Source of the DNA: Lolium rigidum
Lineage: Eukaryota > Streptophyta > Magnoliopsida > Poales > Poaceae
DNA length: 64,000 nt
Direction of reading: 5' to 3'
Assembly (NCBI RefSeq): GCF_022539505.1
Contig: NC_061512.1
Span: 151,449,962 to 151,513,961 of the forward strand
Below are positions 35,030-46,667 of this stretch, piece after piece (the stretch's first letter is position 1; the number at the start of each line of letters is the position of its first letter). The notes under the pieces were generated by a model that had not been told where the DNA came from, did not search any database, and saw only the letters and a program-made list of their open reading frames with translations. The translations under genes and the position numbers were made by a program.

Positions 35030-36007
35030 GATATCCTCTGAAGCAACCCTGCAATTAAGATACAAGAAGTATCTTGTGTCCCCAACACACCTAATACACT
35101 TGTCAGCTGTATAGGTGCACTAGTTCGGCGAAAAGATAGTGAAATACAAGTAATATAGATGATTATAAGTAGTAATTGCAATCTGAAATAAAAATGGCAG
35201 CAAGCGAACATGTAACAGAACTTGTTGGTAACGGTGTTTCAATGCTTAGAAACAAGGCCTAGGGATCATACTTTCACTAGTGGACACTCTCAACAATGAT
35301 CACATAATTGGATAATTAGATAACTTCTTTTCACTTGTGCTACTCTGAATTACTCTCCTATTGGAATCACTAATCATCACGTAGCGGCTACAAAAGCTCC
35401 ACTCAAAGTTCATCAAGTACTTGACAAACACCACTCATAGGGATATCCTCATCAAATCATAATCCAAGATAATACCATTGCAATTTAGACCGAGTACTAA
35501 CATAGCATACACATTGTCAACAATAGCTATGAAGGGGGAATAGATCACATAAATATTATCATAGTAATAGTTAACTTCATAATCCACAAGAGATTACAAT
35601 CATAGCCTATGCCAAGTACTACATGATGCACACAAACTGTCCTCTTTACATCATGGAGGAGGAATAGACTACTTTAATAACATCACTAGAGTAGCACATA
35701 GATTAATAGTGATACAAAGCTCATGATCACATAAAGATCACACCATGGGAGAGAGAGATGAACCACATAGCTACCGGTAGAGCCCTCAGCCTCTGGGGAG
35801 AACTACTCCCTCCTCATCATGGGAGACAACAACGGCGATGAAGATGGCGGTGGTGTCGATGGAGATGACTCCGGGGGCAATTCCCCGTCCCGGCGGCGTG
35901 CCGGAACAGAGACTTCTGTCCCCCGAAACTTGTCTTCGCGATGGCGGTGGCTACGGAACTCTTCGTGGAATATCACTTGATATTTTAGGGTTTTCGCGAT
36001 GGAAAGA

Positions 36008-36015
36008 ATATATAG
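36008..36015 (-). promoter_or_regulatory. TATA box of LTR G
   Basis: The complement CTATATAT sits about 30 bases downstream (minus strand) of the GC hairpin at 36045-36107, in the order hairpin, CGCC, TATA. Confidence 0.5.
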
Positions 36016-36044
36016 GCGAAAGGGCGGCGCGAGGGGGTGCCCGA

Positions 36045-36107
36045 GGGGCCCACCCCATATGGCGGCGCGCCCCCCTCTTGGCCGCGCCCCTCTATGGTCT
36101 GGAGGCC
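36045..36107 (-). other. GC-rich hairpin in LTR G
   Basis: Arms 36045-36069 and 36080-36107 (CCCCATATGGCGGCGCG against GGCCGCGCCCCTCTATGG) show the same structure as the other Athila LTRs, immediately upstream of the TATA box. Confidence 0.7.
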
Positions 36108-36381
36108 ATGGGTCTCCCCCTGGCTTGCCCTTCTGGCTCCGTGTGTCCCTCGGAAAAATAGGAGGTTTGGCTTTTGTTTCGTCCAATTCCGAGAATATTT
36201 CCTGTGTAGGATTTCTGAAACTAAAAACAGCAGAAAACAGGAACTGGCGCTTCGGCATCTTGTTAATAGTTTAGTACCGGAAAATGCATCAAAATGATAT
36301 AAAGTATGGATAAAACATGTAGATATTGTCATAAAACTAGCATGGAACATAAGAAATTATAGATACGTTTGAGACGTATCA

Positions 36382-37104
36382 GATCACATGATCCAGTCTT
36401 AATACAACATAGTGGATCTAAGGATCCAATACAAAAGACACAGCGGAAGTAGCGTAGTAGCGGTCCATCTGTTCCACAGGCAACTGTTGACGTCGGGAGT
36501 AGTCCTAGTTATCATAGACGTCTTGCGGTCCATCTTCATGGTACTGGTTCTTCTCTTCATAGTCTGGCCATTTGAATAGCCAGGGACAAAGCCATGAGTA
36601 CTTTAAAGTACTCGCAAACTAATACTAATGTAAGCACTATCAACTATAGTAAGGGGGTTCTAAGCTCTAGGTTTATTTGCATAAAGCCATTTTTATTTCA
36701 TAAGCACTTAGTAGTAAAAGACTCTTTACTTGCCTAACTAACTAAAGTGGGAACATTAGTGTCAATTCCCACAACTCTGTTGTGATTCAAGTCAAAATTC
36801 ATCTTTCAAGTTCAAATCACAAGTCACCAGTCACATGTAACATTTTTGAAAAGTTCTGATGACGGAACAGTATGGCCTTTCCAACCGTCCATAACCGTGG
36901 ACACGGCTATTCGAATAGGTTTACACTCTGCAGAGGTTGTACACTTGTGCCACAACATTTGATTGCATCCGTCAGGGATTGCCCTGAATAATCATACTCA
37001 GTATGCGGATCATCAACCATTAACCTTTCACTTACATACCCTAGTATAGGCACATCTCTCCATGAGCTTGGCCTCCCAGTGAGGGCAAACCGCCAACCTG
37101 GGAA
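36382..37104 (-). repeat. Element H LTR, 3' segment
   Basis: Reverse complement of about 19140-19839. It ends at 37104 with GGGAA, the target duplication of element I. An ORF here (36907-37209) is the domain-less LTR frame also present in element A. Confidence 0.85.
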
Positions 37105-37158
37105 TGGCGTGCAGTTGACGTGGGAGTTAGAAATCTTTGTGGTGTAACTTTTCTTCGT

Positions 37159-37176
37159 TCCCCGGCAACGGCGCCA
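37159..37176 (-). other. Primer-binding-site copy inside element I
   Basis: The complement TGGCGCCGTTGCCGGGGA is a perfect Athila-type primer site, 54 bases from the end of the insertion. Confidence 0.75.
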
Positions 37177-38479
37177 GAAAAAATGCTTGATGGCGTGTAA
37201 GACACACATCCGTTGGGAATCCCAAGAGGAAGGTGTGATGCGTACAACAGCAAGTTTTCCCTCAGTAAGAAACCAAGGTTATCAAACCAGTAGGAGTCGA
37301 GGAACACGTGAAGGTTGTTGGTGGCGGAGTGTAGTGCGGCGCAACACCGGGGATTCCGGCGCCAACGTGGAACCCGCACAACACAATCAAAGTACTTTGC
37401 CCCAACGTAACGGTGAGGTTGTCAATCTCACCGGCTTGCTCGTAAACAAAGGATTAGATGTATAGTGTGGAAGATGATGTTTGTTTGCGAAGAACAGTAA
37501 AGAACAAGTATTGCAGTAGATTGTATTTCCGATGTAAAGAATGGACCGGGGTCCACAGTTCACTAGTGGTGTCTCTCCCATAAGATAAACGCATGTTGGG
37601 TGAACAAATTACAGTTGGGCAATTGACAAATAAAGAAGGCATAACAATGCACATACATATATCATGATGAGTACTATGAGATTTAATCGGGGCATTACGA
37701 CAAAGTACATAGACCGCTATCTAGCATGCATCTATGCCTAAAAGTCCACCTTCGAGGTTATCACCCGAACCCCTTCCGGTATTAAGTTGCAAACAACGGA
37801 CAATTGCATTAAGTATGGTGCGTAATATAATCAACACAAATATCCTTAGACAAAGCATCGATGTTTTATCCCTAGTGGCAACGAGCACATCCACAACCTT
37901 AGAACTTTACGTCACATCGTCCCGCATTCAATGGAGGCATAAACCCACTATCGAGCATAAATACTCCCTCTTGGAGTCACAAGTATCAACTAGGCCAGAG
38001 CCTCTACTAGCAACGGAGAGCATGCAAGAACATAAACAACATATATGATAGATTGATAATCAACTTGACATAGTTTTCAATATTCATCGGATCCCAACAA
38101 ACACAACATGTAGGATTACAAATAGATGATCTTGATCATGATAGGTAGCTCACAAGATCTAACATGATAGCACAATGAGGAGAATACAACCATCTAGCTA
38201 CTGCTATGGACCCACACTACAAGAAATGTGTTGACTTGTGACCTTCTCTCAGTGACCGTCGGTAAAATCGTCATGATTCTATGACGATTTCACATTGAAT
38301 GGTCGTTAGCTATTTGGGAGGGTCAAAACCCTATAAAATTATGACGAATTGAGTCAAATACGTCATTATTTCCTAGCATGAAATGGTCATAGACTCAACC
38401 ACACAGTTTACGACGTTATTTATATCCGATTACGACCAATTTAGATCATCATAATTGTTTTCTATGATGCATTTAAATG

Positions 38480-39250
38480 ACTAGGCGGCCACCTCATCAA
38501 TTTTGCCTACGTGTCATGCCCATGTGTCTGCCATCTTGCTTGTTTCGCCTATGTGGTGTATCCATGTACTACCTCAATCAATAAAAAGATGTTGTAAGTT
38601 TGTTAAAATTTGGACGGTACATAAACATTTTTAGTATAGAGATAAAATCCAAATTTAGACAAATCTCTTGCATCCTTTTCGCACATGGTAGCTCATTTTG
38701 GAGAAGGTTGCTCTAGGATATTTTTAATACTCCAGTTGGTTATTTTCAACATTTTTAGTATATAGATAATAAATTTACATTATTACAAAACATGTGGCAA
38801 TTAAAAATATATTTAACAATGATAGTATTTATAGGTCTTGAAGTTTTTTCCATTCAAATACTACCCGAAAGTAGTTTATGATTACTACAAAAAACACCTC
38901 ACTATAGACTGTGCTCTGGGCTAAGCAGGGATAGGTTCGAGCTGCAGCAAGTGGTACATTAGCATGTAAGAAAATTAAGCTGCGGAGGGAATAATTTGGT
39001 GCGGCGACTCCGAGTTTTCGCATTTGATTTGCTACTTTGAGCTTCTTGGGTGTCGACCTTGTGCAGGCAGCGTCGTGTTGACTGGTTTTCAAAAAAACTG
39101 GGACCCCTGATGTGTGGTTTTAAAATAGTAACGAAGCGAAATCTGGCGGGCTGGAGCCAGCCAACGAGATGGCAAAGAAGGATTCCCGCGGATTGGCCAT
39201 CTCAACCGTCCAATATTATCTAACGACTCCCGAGAGTCCCTAGAAAGCAC
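38480..39250. other. CACTA element J interior, left part
   Basis: AT-rich with no recognisable gene. The end (about 39120-39250) becomes promoter-like before the GC-rich block. Confidence 0.4.
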
Positions 39251-39299
39251 AAGGCCATGTCAAAAAATATTCCTAAAAAAAAGGCCACGTCAAAAAAAG

Positions 39300-39876
39300 A
39301 GAGAAAGAAAACACTGGCTGCCCTACCCATCTCCTGCGCGGCTGCGCCTCCCCTCTCTCCTCCATTCTCTCCCTCGCGTCACACAAGCGCCGCCTCTCCC
39401 TCTCTCGCGCCGGCCACCCCCATCGCCGCAGATCGCAGCCAACCAAAACTTTGCCGCTAGCGGCCATAGCCCCTCACACCTTCTCGGCTTCTCCACGCTC
39501 GATCCCCCCACCCACGCCTCGATCCCACCTCCAATCCCGCCACCGTTGCAAACCCTAGCCTGTTGTCCAGATCAGATCGAGATACCATCGGTGCCCCTTT
39601 CTCCCTCACTTCACGATGAAGAGAAGCAGTTCTTCTTGCCGACGTGCTCGCGCTCCTTGCAGTGGTCGCGCTCCCGCCGCGGAGCTCAACCGGCCAGAGC
39701 ACCCTACAAGAACGATGGGTCGCTAATCCTGCTCGTCATCCAGAGCCGTCGAACACAATCCCCATATCCCCTCTCCCTCTTATTCCCTTCTTTCCACGAC
39801 AGACATGACGCGGATCTGACTTTTTTTTTTTTTGCTTTGTTGGTTTATTAGGTGCGGTGGCCGCCGGTGAGCACGC
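39300..39876 (+). other. GC-rich, 5'-UTR-like block in element J
   Basis: CT-rich and GC-rich sequence with short conflicting ORFs on both strands, resembling the 5' end of a grass gene. No frame dominates. Confidence 0.35.
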
Positions 39877-39948
39877 ATGGGAGCCAGCGAACACTACGCC
39901 TCCGCCTGGCCTGGGGCTCCTGGTGGACGGGCCATCGTGGCCTCCAAG
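39877..39948 (+). pseudogene. Exon-like segment in element J (24 codons)
   Basis: ATG at 39877 opens MGASEHYASAWPGAPGGRAI and ends TCCAAG before GTACTT, a plausible phase-0 donor. It may be the first coding exon of a captured gene fragment. No family recognised. Confidence 0.35.
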
Positions 39949-40502
39949 GTACTTACGCTCACACCAGGCCCCCTCCCGTCTCCCGATCAGTTGGATCCTC
40001 ATAGGGCACGCGGGTCGTTTTTTTGTTCGGAGCTGGAATTAGCTAGAGCGAATCGTATGCAATTTTCCTTAGGGATTTTAGCTTGCTCTTTCGGTGCTCT
40101 GATGATGCTTTACACTCCCTGAACCGTGTATGAGCCTGTGCTCTCTAGCAGTCTCAGCCTCTCAGGTCAGTGTACTTTGTGGAACCTGGTTAGGCTGGTG
40201 CTAGATTTGGTAACTCTCTAAGAAGTAAACTTGGTGTATTCAGTGCTCCCAGGAAGAAAAATAGGCAGATTCAGAACCGTGAATGCACTAAGAACTGTGT
40301 ATGTGTTTGTTAGTGACTTATCTTATTACTGTCCAGTAAATGCCATTTCAACAATATAGCCATTGTCGTTACATCATATAAGTTCTCAATAACAGAACCT
40401 TAAGATGCTAGCTTGAAGGTGCAGTTTCATTATTAATTAATTAGCGATTGGTTTGAATGTATGTAGTGCTTTCTCACACTAGATGGAGTGATGATGGTGC
40501 AG

Positions 40503-40587
40503 CGTCGTGACCGACACGTGGAGGAGCAGCAGCAGTGGCGGATCTGTCCTCTGTTGCTTAATGTTTCTTGGAAATTACTCTACCAAG
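40503..40587 (+). pseudogene. Exon-like segment in element J (28 codons)
   Basis: Bounded by an AG acceptor (GTGCAG) and an AAG/GTATTA donor, with open frame RRDRHVEEQQQWRICPLLLN. A further exon-like block at about 41323-41371 (CTCCAG acceptor, GAG/GTTTGT donor) follows, but joining in phase soon meets a stop. Consistent with decayed or noncoding captured sequence. Confidence 0.33.
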
Positions 40588-41371
40588 GTATTATTTTGCT
40601 TGCTTCTCTTCCTCTGCAGAATTTTGTCTTGGGGATGTTGTGACTTCTCAAGTTGCATATCTTCTAGGGAAATGATGTTGTGTTGCCTACTTTATTTGAT
40701 AAGAAATGTATCTGCTTGCATGCTTAACTTTGAGAAAATGCTCTTATTGGTCCAGTGGTCCTTAGAATATGACCCTGCAGTAGCTACAACATGATAAGGA
40801 CCAACTAAAGGTAAAACATTTATTCAGCAAGATAATACTGTCATATGCTTTCTGTGATGACGGATTGGCATAGGAAATTTAAAATACTTGCACTCTTTCA
40901 TAAATACTCCATTCATGGTGTAGAGTTGTATAGGAATTATCTGCTGTTTGTTGAGTGTGTGTCTTGTTCCGTGACAGGACAACAATATATATATTGTTCT
41001 GTTTGCTATGGATCTTGAACTTAACTGATTATTTGGTTTCTCTCTACTTTCCTGAGTTGGTAGTTCAGTTTTCACAGTTTACATTGTATAATCGATTCAT
41101 TCATTCAAATTGATTGGGTCTAATTTCTGACCGTTCAGGAAGTTGCTCTAATTTCTGTCTGTAACTAAATGCGATTTATGCAAACAGAGATATTTTGTAG
41201 ATACCATTACCATGATTTTTATTATTGCTTGCTAAGTCTTGTATACATGCAATGTACTTTACAAGTAAAGTACCTGCACGTTATATTGTGTCTGCTAATA
41301 CCAAGCTCATGTGGTTCTCCAGGTTGTTGAAGAAAGTTCTCTCGCTTCGATGTTTCCTCACCGTCGCCGAG

Positions 41372-42190
41372 GTTTGTGCCTCATTACGATTATTTGATTG
41401 ATTTCAGTACTGTCATTGCGATGTTCCATGCATTTGTTGCGTTGAACATCATCATTGGTTCAATATGGAACTACAACCTATTGTCCCATGCTATATCCGT
41501 CGGTTAGCATAAAACAATTAATTGTAAGAAATGTAATAGCTGGGACTAAAAATATTTTATGCTATCTTGCTGCATGTTGGGATTGAATACACAGGGCGCA
41601 TGACAGTAGTAGACGTTTTGATTTGCCCAACTGATGTTATTTTCCCTATTTGTTATTTTACCACAGTCCTTACTCTTGTTTTCTTGTTTCATAGGATGAT
41701 ATATGGAAGCCTTCCTGGAGATTGGATGTTGTCACTAGCTTAGATGGAACACACATGTTGCTGCTTGTATGCATTAAGTGTGTTTTATGTTGTGTAAGAG
41801 AAGTGATGGTGTGTATTTGAAATTCCGTTCTGTATCATTTCACAATGGAAAGTCGTTTGTTGTTTATATAGAAATTCCTGGCCTGCAAACAGTAGTTGTA
41901 TGTACAGCTTGCATATCAAAATAAATTGATTGGGCCCTAAATAGGCCATGGCCCAGTTAAAGATCTTGGAACAAAATCTCTGAAATTAAAGGAAATAGAC
42001 TAAAACGGACTGTTAACAGTAAAGGGCTCAACAAGACACGAATTGAAAAGGGAAGACAAATGGACCAAAAAGAGGCTATGAAAAGACTAAGGCCAAAAAG
42101 ACAAACGGACCGGAAGAGGGTAAGGCTAGGAAAAAAAGGCCGGTATTAATGGGCTCAGCCCATGTAGACCACTGAAATGGATCGGGCTGA
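41372..42190 (+). other. Element J interior, 3'-UTR-like part
   Basis: Intron-like then 3'-UTR-like sequence (about 41695-41900) with no ORF of note, followed by A-rich, purine-rich DNA leading into the subterminal repeats. Confidence 0.35.
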
Positions 42191-42703
42191 TTTTGTATTA
42201 CGACAATTTAATTTCGTCATAGTTTTGCCACGTCAGCTTGCCACGTATGATCTGATGTGGCATGACCTGATCGCCGGTGACGATATTGGATCGTCATAAT
42301 GGTTACGACGATTCAATATCGTCATAGATGACTATGACGATTTGAAGTAAAAGGTCATGTTGGTTGATTCCTGACGCTCCGTTTTTGACGATCTATTTTT
42401 TGTCATAGAATCGTCATAGATGAATTATTGTGACGATTCAGTGACAAAAATGTAGGGTCGTAGGCCATAGTCCAGGGGTGAACTACTCACACATCGATCC
42501 GGAGGCGATCATGGCGATGAAGAGCCCTCCGGGAGATGATTCCCCTCTCCGGCAGGGTGCCGGAGGCGATCTCCTGAATCTCCCGAGATGGGATTGGCGG
42601 CGGCGGCGTCTCTGGAAGGTTTTCCGTATCGTGGCTCTCGGTACTGGAGTATTCACGACGAAGGCTTTAAGTAGGCGGAAGGGTAGAGTCAGGGGCGTCA
42701 CGA

Positions 42704-42767
42704 GGGGCCCACACAACAGGGCGGCGCGACCCCACCCTTGGCCGCGCGGCCCTGGTGTGGCGTCGCC
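42704..42767 (-). other. GC-rich hairpin in LTR I
   Basis: Arms 42704-42728 and 42740-42767 (CCACACAACAGGGCGGCGCG against GGCCGCGCGGCCCTGGTGTGG). On the minus strand it is followed by CGCCTACTTAAAG, a TATA-like element. Confidence 0.7.
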
Positions 42768-43042
42768 TCGTCGCCCCACTTCGTAATCCTTTCGGTCTTC
42801 TGGAATCTTCGTGCAAAAATAAGACCCTGGGCGTTGATTTCGTCCAATTCCGAGAATATTTTTTTTGTAGGATTTCTGAAACAAAAAACAGCAGAAAACA
42901 GCAACTGGCTCTTCGGCATCTCGTCAATAGGTTAGTGCCGGAAAATGCATAATAATGACATATAATGTGTATAAAACATGTGAGTATCATCATAAAAGTA
43001 GCATGGAACATAAGAAATTATAGATACGTTTGAGACGTATCA

Positions 43043-46000
43043 GAGAACTGCACGGGGCTTGGGTAGGACATTCACCTCATTTTCACGTCATTTCACATTT
43101 CACGGAGGCAGCCTCGGCATAACCCCTATGACGCTTGTTCAGAGGGAACCCATACTAAAGCACATAAATTTCCAGTTAAGCCCTACCCATAATCAGGTAT
43201 TGTGGGGGTACTTAGAAATTGGAATGGTGTCGCATCCTAACCCAACCATCAGTTTTTGTCAAAATCACCATGTCATTCACAAGTCATATTCACCTTAAAA
43301 AAATTCAATAGAATGACTCATCACTCCAAGGTTTTCAAAGTCATTTGATTTCACATGTTCCCATCTAGAGTAGTCAATTTTAGTTTTAGCACTAACATCT
43401 AGTCATGAGGGGTGCTAACTAACTTGTAGCTCTCTAAGCTAAATGTGATGCTCTTATAATACTCCATCTCTAGACCAAAGTGAATCATGAATCAAAAATA
43501 AACTTTGATAAACCAAAGTCAAAAACTTGTAAGATAAAAACTTGGGTTGGGATCATTAAACACAAAGTAATATGTAATGGTGCCTTGCTCTGGTAGAGCC
43601 TTGCACTAAGGTATCTTGCAAGAGTATAGCTTGCCTTGAGTGGTACAGTGATCAAAGTTTTCTTCTTCTTACTCGAAGTAGACCTCCTCCTCCTGGTATT
43701 CCTCGGTACTAGCGTCTATAAACGGATACGAGGTATACAATCACCAAACAAATCTTAAGGGCTAGACTAAGCACACAAATGGTTCACACAAGCTATTCTT
43801 GCATCACATCCTTATTAACATGGTGGGTGGCTTTGTTTTCTTTTTAAGAAAAATAATTTCCTTTCATTGAAAATATTTATTAGGGTTTCTATTTAGTTCT
43901 TTGGAGAAATAATTTCCTCTCATTGAATCTTGTTAAGATTTAATCTCCTCAAATAATAAGGTATGAACACATGTTGACCACGGTCAACACTTCATACTTA
44001 TCATTTGGGAAAATGATTTAAATGAGGTATTACACCTCATGCAATTTAACACTACCTTAGTAATAATTTAATATCACCAAATAATACAATATAAGATTAT
44101 ATAGACCAAGGTCAATACCTCATGTTGAATTACTTGAGACAAAGATTTAAATGAGAGGGTACCTCTCATACTATTTAATAAGTAGATTTGGGTAATTTAA
44201 ATGGACTAGATATAGCCACATAGCAATTATTTATTCTAGCCCATGATCATATGAAACAATCATGTCATATTTTTACATATTCTGATATACAATATGAATT
44301 GAGATTTATGAGAGTTGGAATCAACTCAAAATCATTTATGGTTGATTTTTAATAAATGTTTGAAGTTTGAAAAGACCCTGCCTTGTTATTTTTACTACAT
44401 GAGTTCTACATTAAATATAGGGTTGAGACCAGTGTAGTTGTTTAGAGAATTTCCTAAGCTTTCCAACAATATTAAATTCATCAAATTTGGCTCAGTAGAT
44501 TTGATTCTATTTAATTTTGAACATAGCACCAGTATTGAATTCAAATCAAATAATTTAATTCGAATTTGAATGGATGGGCTTGCGCGGGAAACTACACGGG
44601 CCACAGAGAAAAAGAAAAATGGGCCGGCCCAGCTGCGCGTCTCGCGCGAGTGGGCTGCCTGACAGGGGGCTCCACCTGTCAGCGGCTCATCAAACCCGAA
44701 TCGGTATGTTTGAATCTGGGACGCAGGATTAGAACTCGATCAGACGGTCCACGTGCGTCGTCGTCGACGATGAGCACGGGCTCACTGGCGGCGAGCACCA
44801 GGGGGTCGAAGGCTCACCTGGGCTCCGGCGAGGCTGGGCGTCGGCGGCGTTCGACGTGGAAGACGACGGCGAGGCAGATGGTGGTCGTGGGAGAGGCTGA
44901 GGTGGACGAAATCTTCGCCTCGATCTGGCCATGGTAGCGGCGGTCGTCGATGAAATTGGGGCTACTCCGGCGAATGGTGGAGGGGGAAGTGGTCGAGGAT
45001 GCTCAGGGAAGGGAGGAGAGTCAATTGGTGTGCTGGAGAAGGGTCGGGGCGTGCTCCTATTATAGCGGCGAGGGCTGGCCGAGGGGGTGCGGGCAGGTCA
45101 TCGTCACCGACGAGGCTACAGTGGCGGAGCAAGCTGGACGACGGTGCAGCGGTGTTGGCGACGTCATGGCGAGCACGGCGCGCTTGATGGCGTTGAAAAC
45201 TAGGCAGTGACGCGAGCTGGAACGTGACGCGAGCGCTCAGTACCGCGGCGAAAGTCTCCGACGATGACGACGGCGAGCGTCCTCTCTGGCGTAGGTGAGC
45301 ATGTCTAGCGTGTAGAGGGTGACGTGGTGGTGCTACGGGCGAGAGGAGAAGTCAAGGGGAGGACGAGAGTGACGAGGGCAGGTCGTGCTCTTGCGCGCTC
45401 CGGTGACGCGAGCATGCACGCTCTAGCGCATCTGTGCGTCACGGGCACGTCCTGGCCTGGCTGCTGCCTTGCTCTCCTTGGTCGACAACGGTGTCCATCA
45501 TGTTCAGGAGGGAGATAGGGAGGTCAATGACATGGTGGTGCAGGCTGGATGGGAGAGGGGAGGAGAGTGGCATGGAGAGGGGCATGACATGCACGACATG
45601 GTCATGTCCTTGATGATATCATGCCCCAAACCTTGTCTCTGCTGCTTGGCATGATGCAAGGGGTGCAGGAGAGGACTAATGATGACCAAAAGCTAGATGG
45701 TTTAGGCAAAGATCTGCTGGTTAAAAGGATGTGTGTAGTTGGCAGAATATTGCACACCAGGTGCTCGACCAAATGGCCGCAAGAGAATTGTTTTTGAATT
45801 TTGCAAAGATTTTGGGTGGAGTTGATTCAAGTATTATTTGGCACACAATGGTGGTGGTGGTGTGCAAAATGAAGTTGATTTGTGAAAATCCAAAATAGAC
45901 ATGATCTAGAATCTGCTTTCATGTTGCTACTTTGCTTGATGATATTAAGGAATTTAGGAAGAATTTGCAGGGGTGGTCTTTAACAAAGTTGTTCATCTTG

Positions 46001-46667
46001 ATGATTTCTTGGATGAGGTGCAAAGAATTGGGAATGTAGTTTATAAATTTCTTAATACAAGGGCTCAAAGTGGGTATCATGATATAAATGGCAGATTTGA
46101 CCATTATCACATGTAACTTGATTTTGATTTTTCTTTTGATTTGATTTGTGTTTCTTTGATTCAAAAGTGATTATTATTAGTTTAGTAACATTTCCAAACC
46201 ATTGAAACAAAGTAAAATGGCCTAGGTTAAAGATTTGCAAATATGGCCATAGCCTCATATGTGGTGTTATTTTTATTTTTCTTTTCTTTTATTTTGGTTT
46301 CTCTTTGATCCAAAAAGTATTCATTTGGGTTCATTTAGGGTTAGGTTGGGTTTAGTAATGTTTTCACCCATTTAGGTAAGGTAAATAGGGCATAGCCCAT
46401 TATTTGTAGAAATGGCCATAAACCCACATATGTCTCACCTTTTATTTTATTTTCTTTTTATCTGTTCCTCTCGAGGTTTTGAAAAGGGTAGGGTTTTAGG
46501 GTTTTGACCTTGTTTAATACTTCAATCAAACATGTAGGTTAAAAACCCCACATACATGTATGGACACTATGCACATAAGAGAAAGTAATCCAAAAAAAAT
46601 GTTGGCTCCAATTTTTGAAATATGTGAAATCCATTTTCTTCTTTGTTTTAAAAATTGGGATGTTACA
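43043..46667 (-). repeat. Element H LTR, 5' segment (3.6 kb)
   Basis: Reverse complement of 3184-6126 joined to about 18484-19146. It includes the GC-rich block at 44580-45660 and a TATA-like box at 45058-45065. Small ORFs in the block correspond to domain-less ORFs in element A. Confidence 0.87.
45058..45065 (-). promoter_or_regulatory. TATA-like box of LTR H
   Basis: The complement CTATAATA lies in the GC-rich LTR core at a place comparable to 4781-4790 in element A. Confidence 0.45.

Larger units (their letters stand above)
35035..36381 (-). repeat. Element G: LTR fragment hosting element F
   Basis: The minus-strand LTR starts TGATACGTCTCAAACGTATC at 36381 and runs to 35035, where element F is inserted. 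The motif ACACACCTAATAC ... GGTGCACTAGTTCGGCG resembles Athila relatives of the Sabrina/WHAM kind in wheat and barley (recalled, not checked). Its 3' end and any internal region should lie beyond the gap. GATCA at 36382-36386 would be its right target duplication. Confidence 0.75.
38215..42464. mobile_element. Element J: non-autonomous CACTA transposon (4250 bp)
   Basis: Begins CACTACAAGAAATGTG. Flanked by CCA at 38212-38214 and 42465-42467; the empty site (GGACCCATAGTCCAGG) is preserved in element D near 22975. The right end (CGTAGG) is degenerate compared with the left. Both subterminal regions carry many TATGACGAT/ATCGTCATA motifs (38240-38470 and 42200-42450). No transposase is visible. 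The interior is gene-like, with a GC-rich block at 39300-39950 and introns. Confidence 0.85.
37105..43042 (-). mobile_element. Element I: solo LTR with embedded primer-binding-site copy, split by CACTA J
   Basis: The minus strand begins TGATACGTCTCAAACG at 43042 and ends CTGCACGCCA at 37105, so TG...CA termini are kept. Flanks GGGAA (37100-37104) and GAGAA (43043-43047) are a 5-bp duplication with one mismatch. Without CACTA J it is about 1.69 kb. Bases 37188-38214 match the LTR of element D, where the LTR-like end is followed by a primer site and leader ORF. Here a primer-site copy (37159-37176) and only 83 bases follow that point before the duplication. Either the LTR extends past a captured primer site, or an LTR plus a stub of internal sequence inserted. 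Confidence 0.75.
36382..46667 (-). mobile_element. Element H: minus-strand LTR of element A's family, split by G and I
   Basis: Bases 43043-46667 and 36382-37104 together are the reverse complement of element A's 3' LTR. The start TGTAACATCCC is at 46667 and the copy breaks off at GGATCATGTGATC (36382-36394), about 136 bases short of the LTR end, where G is inserted. No polypurine tract or primer site is visible at its start, so it may be a solo or 5' LTR. It confirms the full ~4.4 kb LTR structure and the empty site for element B (near 43711). Confidence 0.87.
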
